Positions 10,301 through 25,300 of a DNA stretch of 64,000 nucleotides are shown piece by piece; position 1 is the first letter of the stretch, and each line of letters begins with the position of its first letter. The notes under the pieces are model-generated. The model was not told the DNA's origin. It did not search any database and saw only the letters and a program-made list of their open reading frames with translations. A program made the translations under genes and the position numbers. Location of the stretch: positions 242,095,447 through 242,159,446 of the forward strand of contig CM077158.1 in assembly GCA_039583875.1 (NCBI GenBank), read 5' to 3'. The DNA comes from Platanthera guangdongensis (taxonomy: Eukaryota > Streptophyta > Magnoliopsida > Asparagales > Orchidaceae).

Positions 10301-13300
10301 TATCCAGAAATTTTTTTAGGGGAAAATGACATGTAATCAATTATTTTCCCGATATATTTTTTAATGCTCAGGAAGACGGCAATATATGATGATTTAAGAT
10401 GCTACATGTTTAATCTAGTTATCAAACTTCATTTTGCAACATATGATGTAGTTGTTCATGTTATTGTAGCTTGTAGTATGTAGACATTCTTGTTATTACT
10501 CTGAAGTTCTGATCGATGCATGTGGTAGCCTAATGACTATTTGACATAATATTTCTCTATGATAATGATGAATGATGACGCCGAGTTACCCTCGGCTAAC
10601 TTTTTTCTTGAATGTATTGACAATGTCGTGATGGGAGTTCTATCATTGTTCTTTCTTTAAGAGAGGGTAATGTATGATGAATTGCTGAATATATGAAATT
10701 GATTTATTGATTTGCATGACATTATTTTGAGGGATGCATGATATTGATGATTGATGAATGATGATGCTGACTGCACGGTCACAACTATACAATCTGTGTC
10801 TTTTGTATTTGAGTCTTGGAAGCGTTTCTTTGAATGATAATACTGATGTTGCAAATGTCATTGGAATATTGACCGAAGATCTACCAGTATAAAGTTTTGG
10901 TTTTTTTCCTTATGTTATTCTTTATTGATAAATGATAGTAACTGGATGTTTTATTAATTGTTACTTATTATGCTATTTACTTATTTTATATTGATAAGGA
11001 ATTTTTGTTATGTGCACCTATGTATAATGACTTCTGCTTGATCAAGCGAGGTGCCTCTTTCTGTGGTTTATTCTGGACATTTTGTGAAAATTGGTTACAA
11101 ATGATACCAACAACATCAAATGCATCTACTGCAGGAAAATGTTGAACAAGAGTATTTACTTGTTTCAAACATCACTTGGCTGGGAGGAAGCGAAATGCAA
11201 GTCAGGCACCCAAGTTCCTGCGGATGTGAGGGCAAAAGCTGAATTGGCCCTCAAGTACACATTGGAAAGCAAGAGCGTGAAGAATGCTCAGTTGCAAGCC
11301 AACTTGGATGAGGTGGTAGTTGGAGTTTAGGATGAAGTAGATGTAGATGACCCCATCACCTGCATGAGTTTGCATTCAGAGTTAGAGGCCAAGAAACACC
11401 CATTAACCTAATTGTCCAAGTCGCTTGAGAGTCAAGCATGGAGAAAGATCCAAAAGGACCACTACAGAGCATCATTGAGAGCTCGTACAAGAAGAAGGCA
11501 ATGAATGATGTGTCATTGGACATTGCTAGATGGCCAGATGGGTATATGAAATCAGTATCCCATTAAATGACGTATAAAACTCCTCTTTTCTGCAGATGGC
11601 ACTTGTTATTTACTTGTGCAGGCCTGGGATGAAGGTTCTTATGAGTGGAGGGAGAAATTTCTTGAGCTTGTTGTGAAGCACCATACACTAAGCCTATTGC
11701 TGCAGGATATATCATAGTTGAAGCAACTTAAGAATGTTATCTCCATGAGCCACCAACTCTCTGCCTTTATTTGACCGGATGTGATTAGATTATCTGGGAT
11801 GCTTTATCTCTACAAAGCATCTAAAGAAGAAAGATGCAGTTGAGGAGGATGCTGACATCTGCAAAGTGGGAACAAAGTTGGCCATGAGTGTTGCGGGCAT
11901 GCAAGTAATTTATTGTCTCTTCAATTACTCATTTTCTTATATTGCCCTCTAGGCATATTGAAGCTCATTAGTTTTGTTAATTTACACATTGTAGGATGCA
12001 ACAATAGTGTCAAGCATTAAAGTTTGGACAAATGCAGAGCTATTTGTTGCTATATTTGCCCCACTTATTATGGTATTAAGAAGAGCTGACAGAGATACAC
12101 ATTTTGTGAGATGACTATACAGGGACGTCTGTACAAAGACAACGAAATCTAGGGAGGTTGTTGTTGCTCTCGAGCACCAAGAGAACATTTATCATCTTAT
12201 ATGGAAGTTGATCGATAGCAGCTTGAAAGCAAGATGAGCAACCCTCTCACCTAACGGGATATTATTTAAACCCATCCTTTTGTTATCCCAACAAAGTGAA
12301 GATTGATGCTAACAAAAGGTATATGTGTGGTTTTGTTGATTGTCTTTGAGGATATATTAGAATGATCCTTTTACCCAGGATCATGTAACTGAGCATGATC
12401 TTGACCAACATCGGCAAGGTTTAATTTGGTAAAGATATGACAAAGTGACAGGTGCTCAATCCTAACTGTAATACAAATATAATTATTTTAATATTTTATG
12501 TTAACTAAAAGTTGTATATATTGCATCATTGAAATGATGTATTAGTTTTTTTATCACTATTGCATTGGTGGAGGATAAACACGATTGATATTGCAGATAT
12601 GTTGGTAATAAGAGCTCTGGTGAAAGACTCTTATCTAGGTGGTTAGGTGTTTGATCCTGGGCCTCAACAACCTGTCGCATGGTGGTGACTCCATGGAGGA
12701 GATGGGTTGGGGTGTATGGGCTGCAGCCTTGATGAAAGTCGCCTTGGTGGACTCCAAGATGGACTCCCTGATAGGACTCTAGGGTGTCGGGAACGTGTGA
12801 CGGTTGTTCTGCATCAAATATGCTCCTCCTCACCCTCCGGCCTCCACTAACACATTACCGGAAACTATGGTGCCTCTTAGCAAAGATGGAGGTCGGGCAT
12901 CACATATGGTAATAATTGGTGAAATGGGTGAATGGGTCTTCTTTACAACTATGGAGATCCTTCAATTTTTTTTCATGTCAAGATTATGTTAATTATTAAC
13001 TCCTTGTCATTCTAGGGTTTGGGTAATTTATCGAAAACTGAAACCCTCCCACTTTTTGTAATCACTTTGTTCTTGAAGAAGTGAAAAATGAACTGTTGCT
13101 ACTCGTGGACGTAGCCCATTTTTGGGAGAACCTCGTAAATCTGAGTCTTTTGTGTTGTTGATTTTTTTTCATTCTACTCTCGTTTTTGTAATGTATGTAA
13201 ACCAAAGTTCAATTGGACGTATCTATGAGGTACTTCACACTTTTTTCCTTGAGCCTCTTACCTTTTCAGCATCTAATTACAATATAATTTATTGAGTTGT

Positions 13301-16300
13301 TTCTTTACATATCTTGTGTGTTCGTGGTCACCAACTAATCTGATATTGCTCATTGGTGTTCTCTGTATACTCTTTTTGCAGACAAGAAACGTTGATTCCA
13401 AACAATTCCTTGGTGAACTTCCATCATTTGTTTCTCCGATAATTGAAAAAATCTCATCATTTCAAGGCAGAGGAGACTACAAAAGCCAACTTGTTGATCA
13501 ACTGACGGTATGTAAATATTTAAAACTGTTGGAAAAGCCTTGTATTTAGGCTCATGTATTTAGGCTCATTAGTTTTGTTGGTTTTATCCCACATCTTTAG
13601 TTTGAGATTCTTCTCTCTCTCTTCCTATATATATGTGTATTCTCTCCATATGTAAATACAATTTTGGATTAATAAAATTTCTAGAGTTCCACTTTCTACA
13701 TGGTATCAGAGGCCTTGTGGTTTGCTCTTTTCTAACCGCCGGCTTTGCGTCGCTCCTGTTATTCGCACAAGGGTGCGGTCTCCTTTCTTGCTAACCGCCG
13801 GTCTTTGTCTCCCGACTGTGGTCTGCGGTCTCCTTGTGTTAACCGCTTCTACCTTTGTTTTCCCCCCAGCCCCTCCTTCCCCTCTCTCTCCCTTTTATAA
13901 CCCTTTGTTGAGTCCCGCCTCTGTGCTCTTCTTCGCTGGAAGGTCTTTCGGTCTCTTTCTTGTCGCTGCAAATCATCTTCCTTATCGCTACTTGTTCTAC
14001 CTTCTCTCTGGTCTGCAGTCTTCTTGTCTCCAGAGTCCAGACCACAGCGACTTCTCTGGTCGCCAGCTCTCCTTGCCGCGCAGGTCGCTGCTTCCCTTCT
14101 CTCCTAGCCGCGCGGCTTGTACGCCAGCTGCTTTCTTTGCCTTGTCATTCTCTTTGTCGCGCAGGTCGCTGCCTGTGCAGTCCGCCAACTACCCGCTGCT
14201 CTTCCCTTTCTCTGGTTTGTCGTTTATACTCGCGCCTTCTTCTTGTTGTCCTTCTGCCTTAGCCGCAACTGTTTTCCGCTGGATTGCCTATCCGCCGCTA
14301 TTTGCTACAGTTTTGCGGCCTCTTATTGTTAACCACTGCTTGCCGCTGCTTGCTGCCATTTGCCGCAGCTTGCCGCTAGCTCGTCGCAGCTGTTTGTCGT
14401 TGTTTGTCGCTAGCTCGCCGCAGCTGTTTGTCGTTGTTTGTCGTTGTTTGTCGCTACCTCGCCGTAGTTGTTTGTCGTTGTTTGTCGCTAGCTCGCCGTT
14501 TGTCGCAGCTTGCCGCTAGCTCGCCGCAGCTGTTTGCCATTGTTTGTCGCTAGCTCGTCTCTGTTGTTTGCCGTTGTTTTCTTGTTGTCGTCTTGCTCGC
14601 TGCTTAACCGGCCTCTTTGTGTTGTTGCTTTCATGGATTCGACTGTTGCTTCCTCGGATTCGACTGATGCTTCCTCTCTTCCTTGACGGGCTGCTCCTGC
14701 TCCCCTTGAGCTTCGTGATGGGCTTCAGATCACGACCATCTCTATTCGTGGAAAACAAAACTTTGTTGAATGAGTTACACTCAGTTCGTCGTGTTCTGCA
14801 GACTAAAGGCCTTCTCCATCACCTGATACAGACTCCTCCCACTGCCCCTACTGAGGAATGAATACGCGATGGTCGTGTCTAATCCTGAATTCTCAATTCC
14901 TTGGACACTGAGCCATATAGAATGACCATGTATCACGAGATGGCCCATGCCATGTGGGCGAATCTTCACTCCCTCTATTCTAGAAAGGACAGTCTTCAGC
15001 ATCTGTTCGACATTAATTAGTGATCTTCAATCTCTTGACCCTGGAGCTACTGGTGACTTGACTTCCTTTATTGCTCGTGCTAAAACTCTTGTGGAAGCAT
15101 GGATACAACATCAGCCTCCCACCACGGATTTGGCTACACAACACGTGCAAAAAGAAGCAGTTCGGATTGCAATGATGATGACTCATGTTCCACCACATCT
15201 TCATAATGTTCGAGCTCAGATCTTGTCTTCCGTTGTTACTTCGTCCCTCTCGGACGTTTGATCGATGCTTCTGAAAGTTACTCCTCCGCCAGAGGCTCTG
15301 AATCTTACTTCGGCTCTCCTCCAGCAGTCCGTGGCTACTCCCGCTCCTTCCCTTTACCACCGGCTCGTAGAGGTCACCAATCTCAGGGACGGGGCCGTGG
15401 TGGTCGTACCCTCTTTAAATGTTCTCATTGCGGCAGGGATGACCATATAGAGTCCATCTGCCACCGCAAGCATGGAATGCCTCCCCACCTTACTGCTCCC
15501 TCCGCCACCAGTGAAGACATTGCAGCTCTGCGTGCTCAACTCCAATAGTTACAAGGGGTGGTTAGTCAATCTTCTGGATCCGTTGCCTCGATCTCTAACG
15601 AAGGTATATCTTGTCTATCTCACTGGATTGTGGACTTGGGTGTCGCACATCATATCTCTACGCAAAAGACACCTCAATACTTGGATTCTGCTTATCCTAA
15701 GTTCATTATTATGGCTAATGGTGATACGACCCCGGTTGCTGGCGCTGCTCATATGTCTCTTACTCAATCCCTCTTGTTATTCCTCGGTTCTTCATGTTCC
15801 GGGATCCCCCTTTAATCTTCTCTCTGTTAGTCGTCTTACCTAAGACCTTGATTGACGTGTAACCTTCTCACATTCTTTCTTTGTTGTGCAGGATCGAGTA
15901 ACGCAGAATATACTTGGTAGAGGGCAGCTGTTCAACGGGCTGTATCTTTTGGATGTTTCACCTACTGATCTTTAAGCTGTCTCTTCCGCTGATTGGCATC
16001 ATCGTCTTGGACATGCTCCTCTCCAGATTCTCAAGAAAACTCTACCCGCTGTTCCTCTTCAGGACTTTTCTTGTGAATCTTGTATCTTTGGCAAACAACA
16101 TTGTGTGTTTTTTACTTCCCCCTGTACTCGGAGCGATGCTCCTTTTTTATTAGTTCATTCAGGTATTTAGGGACCGTATAAGATCCCTAGTATTTTTGGT
16201 TATCGTTATTTTGTAACTTTTATTGATGATTACTCGCGTGTTATTTGGTTGTACTTACTTTGTGATCGTGCTGAACTCCCGCCGACCTTACGCACATTTC

Positions 16301-19300
16301 TTACAGATGCTTGCACTCAATTTTCTACATCCTTAAAGATTATCCGTACTGATAACGCATGTGAGTATACTAGCCGGACCTTCTCGAATCTATGCACCGA
16401 GTTTGATATTATTCATCAGACTTCGTGCGCGTATACCTCTCAACAGAATGACGTAATAGAGCGAAAAAATAGTCATCTTCTTGATGTTGTTGGATCTCTA
16501 ATGTTTCAAATGCAGGTCGCCCCTCTCTATTGGAACTTTGCGGTCTCTACTGTCTGTCATCTCATCAACCGCATGCTCATGTCTATTCTCAACTTTGTGG
16601 CCCTGGTCACTCTCCTTTACCCATTCAAGGCTCTCTTCTCTCTTACACATCACGTCTTTGGGTGTACTTGTTGTGTCCATAACCTTGGTCCACCAAATGA
16701 CAAATTTGTCTCACGTGCTACAAAAGCTATGTTTGTTGGATACTCTCGCACCCATAAGGAGTATGTCTGTTATTCTCCTACCGACGAAAAGTTGGTTGTC
16801 TCTACTGATGTCACTTTTCATGAAGACCAACCATATCACACCATCCCTATTGATCCTCTTGTTCCTCCTCTACCTCGACCCACGGTTCCCGTTACGTCTC
16901 CACTTCCACCCTTTCTTCCCACACCTCCTCCACTACCAGTCCAGTCAAAATCACCTATCATTCAGGTTTACAGTCGTTGTCCTCCTCCATCTGATGCCCT
17001 GCAGCAGTTTCCCTCTGCCGGTGTGCTCTCGCGGCCTGTTGATTCGGCATCACCATCTATGGCTCATCCCATGGCAAATTATGTCTCTTTACAGCGCCTC
17101 TTTGCACCTCTTCGTAAATTTGTGCTCTATCCTCCATTTCTATACCCCAACTCTTTATAGGAGGCTCTCCAGCATCTGAGGTGGCGTGTTGCTATAAATG
17201 ATGAAATGATTACTCTCTAGGCCAATCAGACTTGGGATTTTGTCTCTCTACCTCCTGGACATAATTGTGTTGGTTGTAAGTGGATCTTTACGATCAAACA
17301 TGCAGCAGATAGGAAAGTTGATTGTCTAAAACCTCGACTTGTGGTCAGTGGGTTTACTCAACAATATGGACTTGATTATGATGAAACGTTCTCCCCTGTT
17401 GCCAAGTTAAACTCTGTTCGGGTTCTGCTCTCGTTGGCTGTTCATCACCAGTGGCCCCTACATCAACTCGATATCAAAAATGCTTTTCTGAATGACGATC
17501 TTCTTGATATTGTTTACATGCACCAACCACCCGGATTTGAGACCACGGGGGAGCCTCGTGTGGGTTTGCTCCGGAAATTTATCTATGGTCTCAAACCGTC
17601 TCCTCGGACATGGTTTGAAAAGTTCAGTTAAGTTGTTCGTGAGGTTGTCTTCAAAAGAAGCTCGGCAGACTGATCCTTTTTCACCCGTCATCAATCAACC
17701 GGGACTGTCATTCTCCTGATGTGGTTGACATTTTGCTTACTGGTAATGACTCCGCGGGGATACAACAAGTCAAGCAGCACTTAAAATATGTATTTCAAAT
17801 CAAAGATCTGGGAAGTCTCCGATATTTTCTTGGTCTTGAGGTATCAAGGCGGCCTGATAGTCTTGTCTTATCTCAAAGAAAGTATTGCATTGACCTTCTG
17901 CAAGATGCTGGTTTCTCGGGATGCAAACTTGCGGAAACCTCGATGGAGGTCAACCACAAGTTGAGTGCTCATGAATCTGACTCTGATTCACTGCTTCCAA
18001 ATCCAGAGTACTATCAGCGCCTGGTAGGAAAACTGATATCTCATTTGCTGTGGGAGTGGTCAGCCGATTTATGCATACTCCTCAAATCTCTCATCTTCTG
18101 GCAGTCGAACGCATTCTCAGATATTTGAAGACTGCTCCTGGACAAGGACTCGTGTATAAACCATACTCCTCTCTATCTATCATCGCTTACTCATGCGGAC
18201 TATGCGGGCTCGCTGGATGATCGACGACCAACTACTGGTTTCTATACCTACTTTGGAGGAAACCTTATTACGTAGCGTAATAAGAAGCAGTTTGTTGTTA
18301 CTCGCTCATCTAGTTGTGTACTATGCAATGGCGGTTGTTGTATCAGAACTTACCTGACTTGAAAGTTTTCTTGGGGATTTGGGAATTAAATTATCCTCAC
18401 CGGCAACATTGTTCTGTGACAGTCAGACTGCCATTCATATTGCTAAGAATCCAGTGTTCCATAAGTGAACAAAATACATTGAAGTTGACTGTCACTTCGT
18501 TCGAGAGAAGGTTCAGTTGAAGAAGCTAGAATTAGAGCATGTCCCTGCTTCTGGGCAAGTTGCAAATATTTTTACCAAGGCTCTACCACAACCATTATAT
18601 CATCAGTTTTTATCCAAGTTTGGTGCCTACGACTTGTACGCTCCAGCTTGCGGGAGAGTGTTGGAAAAGCCTTGTATTTAGGCCCATTAGTTTTGGTTTT
18701 ATCCCACATCTTTAGTTGGGATTCTTCTCCTCTCTCTCTCTCTCTTCCTATATATGCGTATTATCTCCATATGTAAGTAAAATTTTGGATTAATAAAATT
18801 TCTAGAGTTCCACTTTCTACAAAAACCTTATTAAGATCAGCTGCTTTACTACCATTTTATATGTTGAAATACACTATTGGATGAAGCTATAACGCTAATA
18901 AGACTTCAAATAGTGAAGACTTAACAATATAATTTATTTAAATCATCATGAGGAGACTTCACGCTTTGTAAAGTGGGTAGTAAGCTAAGCACCTAAGGTA
19001 AAGTATGTTTGATGGATATGGAGACCAGGCCAGGGAGTTTAATAAAGATAAAATCTACTGATTTAGCCCTGATCAGACCAAGAACAGATCAACCAAAAGT
19101 TGTTAACTTGCTACAAAAATGAGTTGGCCCAGATCAACTTTTAAACCATTGTAGGACCATATTGATTATGGTTGGATTTTGTATTTATTTTAATTTTTAA
19201 ATTTAATAAACATAAATTAATATCATACTTTTCTAGGAAATAAGGGTAAAGATTATTTATTCTTATTGTTCTTTTATAAGTAGGACTAGTATAATATTGA

Positions 19301-22300
19301 TCAATGAATGATGAGTGAATTGCTTTCTTCTTGAAAACACTAGTTTGTTTCCCCTTGATTTAATTCCTTTAGGATATCTCCAAGCAGTGTGAGGGGAGTT
19401 CACTTCCTAATTTTGTCCAAATTGTTTGTGGAATTCTCCTTTTCGCCATTCTTCAATCTCTACGGCGTCAACCCCTCCAATATTTGATGTCGAACAGGGG
19501 TGCAAAATTTACTTGCATCATTCTCATATTCAATTAATTTTAGCCAAATAATTTCCATATTCCTTGCTACTTGGCTCCTTCTCTGCTCAAATTCCTACAC
19601 CGTATGATCCTCATTCATAACCTCCAACCCAACCCTTAAATCTCATCCTTTATCCCGCAATATATTTAACGAATAATGTAATCTCTCTCACATCAATATC
19701 TATAATACCCATATATCCCATTTGCATGTTCATATTACATCTTCACATGCCTGTTGAAACCAAAAACTTGGTCTCAGTGGAGTTCGGGGTCCCTAGAAAG
19801 GGGTGACCTCACACCTACTACACTCAAGAGAACGTCACGGACCAAAGGATCAAGAAGCTAGGAATAGACCCTCGGCTCTAGCGCGGAGGTCCCACCTCAC
19901 ACCCGGAAGGCTACCTGAGCACTTCCCCTCCCTAGCTGATGCTCGAGCTAGGGTGCCTTGAAGAGCTCTCTCAACTCTACCAAGAAGATGCTAAGGGAAG
20001 AGAAAACTCCAAGAAAAGGATCCTCTCCAAGGTACCCAAGGGGGTCTATTTATAGTTTTCCAAATCCCTTGGACCAAAAATGACCAAAATACCCCTACGG
20101 CCAAAAGGCCTCGGGCCAATAGGAAGCCGCCACGCCGGGGGGTAGAGAAGGAAAAACGCGTCACCTAAAGCAAATAGGGGACCCACCCTGCGGGATGGGG
20201 CGAGACCCGTCCTGGGGGCCGGTCTCGCCCGGCCTACCCGCGGGCTTGGCGAGACCCGGCCTGGGGGCCGGTCTCGCCTGGCTGCCCGCGGGGCGGGGCG
20301 GGGCGAGACCCGGCCTGGGGGCCGGTCTTGCCCGGCCTACCCGTCGGGCTGGGCGAGACCCGGCCTGGGGGCCGGTCTCGCCTGGCTGCCCGCGGGGCTG
20401 GGCGAGACCCGGCCTGGGGGCCGGTCTCGCCCGGCCTACTCGCCGGGCTGGGCGAGACCCGGCCTGGGGGCCGGTCTCGCCTGGCTGCCCGCGGGGCTGG
20501 GCGAGACCCGGCCCGAGGGCCGGTCTCGCCTGGCCTACCCGCCGGGCTCGGGGCCGGTCTCGCCGGCCTGAGGGAGAAAGGGGGAGGGGGAGGGCCTGCT
20601 GATCCCGCCTCCACACCCAACTGGCCCGGGCGGGTGCCTACCAACCTGCCGCTCTCACACTCCAACTAAGGGGCCGCTGGGGGAGGCCGATTTCTCCTCC
20701 CCCTACTAGTATGTTTTCAAACTAGAGCCAAAATTGGCCACCGAGAGTGCAAAATACTCAAAAAGCTTAAAAACTAAGCACGCCTCATTTAGGGTCCACT
20801 CTCCGCGGATACGGGGTTGTACAATGCCTACTTGTTCTGAATCTAATCGCAAAAAAAATCCCTTATCTTGCAAAATTTCGCTCATCCCTCGAAATCATGC
20901 TCCATTTGGGGAAAATTAATAGTCCTCATCATCCTACAACACATCCTCGTGTTTTTATGGACTGTTACGTTGCATATGCTAGCCGTCTTTTACTTTGTTT
21001 TTATGCATCTTTATTATTTTCATATCATTTTGCGTAGTTCAAGTATTTTTGTGTTTTTGGTAGTTTTGTGAATATTCCGACTTTGTGGATTTATTTTCAA
21101 AATGTGCAGTATATCTTCAATTTTAATACCTTTTAAGACCTTTCTAGTTTCCTCTAGGGTCTTGAAGCTCCCCTTGAGAGCTTCGGCATAGGATGTTGCA
21201 AACAAGACTCCTTTATATTGTTACCATTCGAGGATCGTGTTATGGGCCCTTTGTTCTTCCCATAATAGGGCTGCAACCCAACACATCCCAACTAGCTCTC
21301 CGTGCTCATATTTCACGCAGTTGGTTGTTGAGGCCGGGTCTTGAACCCTTTATCTCCTTGATGAAAACTTCCTTCAGTTGATGATGAGAGTCAAAGGAAG
21401 GACTTTTCATCAAGGAGGTAAAGGGTTTGAGACCCGACCTCAATAACCTACCTCGTGATATATTAGCTCAGAGAGTTGGTTGAGATGTGCGGGCTGCAGC
21501 CCTATTATGGTAATAACAAAGGGACCATTACAGATCACAACAACTTTGTAGCCGAATAAATTGGCCCTCACTCACTCTTTTGCTCCACCGCATGATCTGT
21601 TTTCGCTGATCGAGCTCACACATAAATTGTTTTTGTCACAGACTCAAGCTATCAACAATTGTTGCTTTTGTAGACAGTCATTCGCTCCCTTCGGAGATAG
21701 TAGTGCCCTCCATTTGCAGACAATCTTTTGTAGGAAATCGAGCTCTCTTTTGTACACAGTTGTTCCATTGATCCTTCTGGAACTTTTGACACAATCAATA
21801 CATCGAAACAGCCGACCATCCGATAGTCACATCAAATCACGTTGATCCAGATTTTGACTCACTCAATAATAGCCCTTAATGAAGTGAACACATGATTGCA
21901 TTGTCGTTCGCAACCGACCTTGTGTTGGTTCGCAAACACTGGGCCTCATCAATGCATTAAGTCGATAACTCCAATGATGACCCCTCCTCTCATCGTCCCA
22001 AAATCCACAACTGCAATTAGGTCTTTTTCGTAGCAAAGCCAACAATAATCCACTCTTTGTCGGGAGCGAGCTACTCCCTATTTTCATAATGGACGATATT
22101 TGTGGTTCCCAAGGAAAGACGAAAAATTTAAGAAGTGTGTCCGTTGATCCAATTTTGCAATGACCGATGACAAGATCACTTGCTAGAACTCGTAATCACT
22201 TGAATTCAAGGCAAGCTGTCGTGAGTGATTCAAACAACAATCGGGGAAAGTTGAAGGAGACATTACAAAATATAATGGATGATCGAGTAGCCAATGAAGC

Positions 22301-25300
22301 TCACCACCAGACTATGCAAACCACAAACCAAACATTCTTCAATACGATTCACGCCCGAATTGATGCTTTGGTAGTATTGAGCCCACCGACAACCTCCACT
22401 TCATTCTTGCACATAGGAGGCATAGGTGGCCAATATTGAACATTTCAGGGACCTGCTACTCATGATGGGATGCATGGAGCAGCAATCCTTGCTTCTTATT
22501 TGAAACCTCATGAGGAGGTGGAGGCCGAGTGACAAGACAGTACATGATCGAACACTATGATGGCGACAATGTACCATACCATGCCATGTTGGAGTTTTCC
22601 CCCTTTAACGAAAAGGTGGATCCCTTAAGATGTCTCACACGGTGCAAACCCTTCTCCATCAACCAAATGACAGTGTTGGTTGAAAGAACTAGTATGACAT
22701 TCTTGTGTGGTTCTTTCATGTGCAAAAAAGTGTATCTAGAAATTGTTTGGGAGGATTTTAAACAAATTTTTGCCATGCTATTTGACAACCCATTTGGAGA
22801 ATTGATTACAATCAATGTTGTAAATATCGGATATCGGCGATATGTCACATTGAGTTTTAAAATGTTGGATGTTCGAGACATGTCAGAGATTTTTTTTAAA
22901 TATCGGATTTCCATATCTCGTAAAAAATATATTTTAAGTATACTTATATTTCCATATCGAATTTCCATACCTTGGTGTTTATTGTTTGCGGATGATATCG
23001 TTTTGGTTGATGAGACGCGCGAGGGTGTAAACGCAAAACTTGAATCTTGGCGAGATACCTTAGAAAAGAAGGATTTTAGGTTGAGCAGGGCAAAGACAGA
23101 GTACATGGAGCTTAAATTTAGCAGTATAAGAAGGACGGATGACTTCATTATTAAGTTGAGTGATCGGGATATTTCCCGTAGTGTGTTTTTAATATCTTGG
23201 ATTGATAGTTCAAAAAGACGGAGGTATTGATAAAGATGTGACATAGAGAATCCAAGCGGGTTGGTTGATGTGGAGAGGCACGTCAGGGATCTTATGTGAT
23301 TGTAAAGTACCACTAAAACTTAAGGGCAAGTTTTACCGTACTGCAATTAGACCCGCGATGCTCTATGGTTCTGAGTGTTGGGCAATGAATTGTGTACGTG
23401 AGCAAAAATGGGAGTTGCGGAGATGAGAATGCTTAGGTGGATGTGTGGACACACAAGACTGGTTAAAATTAGGAATGAATGTATCAGGGATAAGACAGGA
23501 GTAGCACCAATTACAGAGAAGATGAGATAAGCTCGACTAAGATGGTTTGGACACGTACAAAGGAGACCATTAGAGGCACCTGTTAGGCGTTGTGAGATTT
23601 TAGTTACTAGGCACGTTAAACGAGGGAGGGGTAGACCAATTAAGGCGTGGAATGAAACTATAAGGAAAGACATAATGTACTTGGGAATTACTGAGATTAT
23701 GACAAAAGATAGGGCACAATGACGACAAAGGATCCATATAGCCGACCCCACTATAGTGGGATATAAGGGATTGAGTGTTGTTGTTATATGTTCTAAAAGT
23801 TCAGATTTGTTTAACAAGCAGACAAATAATGAGTGATGTATTTTACAAAAAAAAAACATCAGGGCTTAAGTTAAGTTTTAAAATAGCGCATTCTCGTCAA
23901 GAATCTTAATGTCGCGTATTCGTTCTGTTAGGACAAAATCTTCCCAACTCTACCTGTCACACTTCTAGGAGTGGAGTGAGACTGCCTAGAGGAGAATATT
24001 TTTGTCCGCAAGTGGAGAACCAAGGAAGAAAGAGGAGAGATAGTATGTGAGAAGCACGATCAACGAGAACAGGCTTCCCACAACGTGAACATTTAGTTGT
24101 GCATGTTTTTATATTTTAAAAAAGGATTGCCGTCAATACGGCTCCGTGAGAGAGTCAAGGGATTCACGATTTTTAGCCTATGATGCGAGATCTCAGGGGG
24201 TTTCAATGTGTTTTCTTTGCCTTTTGCCTCTACGCAGGACACCTCTATTTATATTATTCAAGACTCTGACCAACGAATACGCCACACTAAATAACTTACC
24301 GACCACACAAAAGTGTGGGCTTGCTACCTAGAGGGCTACATAAAGGATTAAAAAGGAAGACGTTTGGATGGTGCGTTGATGACATGGCATCATCGCTGGT
24401 TCCAAGATACGTGAATATTCCCTAAGCATCTGCAAGAGCCTATGAATGCTCAATAGGGGATTTGTTTGTAGGAAAGTGGTTGTTTCAGTGTTGAGTCTTC
24501 GTTTTTACCGGGAGAGTGCTCAAAGAAGTTTGCAAGTATACCCGAAGATCTAACAAGGGCTTTCGTAAGAGTACGTGTGGTACTTGGTGAGTTCTCATGG
24601 AAGTGTGCTTAGAGTTTTGATGCTCTCTTAATCTGATTTATGTACTCTTCATCAAGATCTTGTTGTCGGGGACATCTTAAGTTAAGGTTGAATTATTAAA
24701 ATGGAGAAGTGTCTCAAGACTGTTGTTATCAGAGGATATCTTGGAAACTTGAAGGAATTTTATAAAACTACTATTAAGTTGTAAATATTGTATGAATCTG
24801 AATGATGTGCAGTGAAAAATTCTTTGAACTCTAAGTTGAGTGTCATAGAACTGAGAATCCTAAGATGGATGCGTGGAATAGAAAAGATAGACTAACTAGT
24901 GATTATATTAAAGGATCGGTGGGAGTGACAACTAAAGTATTGAGCATGTAAAATCAGATAGGGTTGTTTTCAAAAGTGTAGGTAGGAGAAGTGATGCACC
25001 CAATATAATTTGATTGACTGTTATTATCGGTTTTTATGTAGTATAGGTTTAACATTTCAAGTAACACTCACCCGAGTGAATAGAAAATGAGGATTCATTA
25101 AGATAACGTAAATAGTTGAGATAAAGTTATTGATGATGATTAGCACATAGTAGTGTCTAATTTGATGATCTTTTTATCTGTTTTCATTTATATCATGAAA
25201 TTCAAAAAACTATTGCATTGCACCATTAATTTCCCTCACCACGTTAGTAGTTACATTTAGGAAACCCTAGTATCCGGTTAGTTTCCTGCAACTGCTCGTA

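Larger units (their letters stand above)
13527..18821 (+). mobile_element. Ty1/copia retrotransposon, complete ends, coding dead
   Basis: The 174-bp and 163-bp LTRs (13527-13700, 18659-18821) both start TGTTGGAAAAGCC and end CTTTCTACA. They are flanked by the perfect 5-bp duplication AAAAC (13522-13526, 18822-18826). The primer site TGGTATCAGAGGCC follows the 5' LTR directly, and a purine run GCGGGAGAG precedes the 3' LTR. Order gag, PR, integrase, RT, RNase H is that of Ty1/copia. It sits 20 bp inside an ALKBH8 intron in the gene's orientation. Gag and pol are split by many stops and shifts. Confidence 0.93.

Noticed and set aside
13722..14519. 265-codon + frame rich in Leu/Ser/Cys
   Set aside because: It lies in the copia leader between primer site and gag and follows a TTTGTCGTT minisatellite; not a membrane protein gene.
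20161..20669. Long overlapping frames rich in Gly/Arg/Pro on both strands
   Set aside because: Created by the 50-bp GC-rich minisatellite inside a solo LTR.
21420..21490. tRNA-like A and B box motifs suggesting a SINE (TTAGCTCAGAGAGTTGG, GGTTTGAGACC)
   Set aside because: On the + strand the B-like motif precedes the A-like motif, the wrong order for a Pol III promoter, and both lie in a foldback arm.
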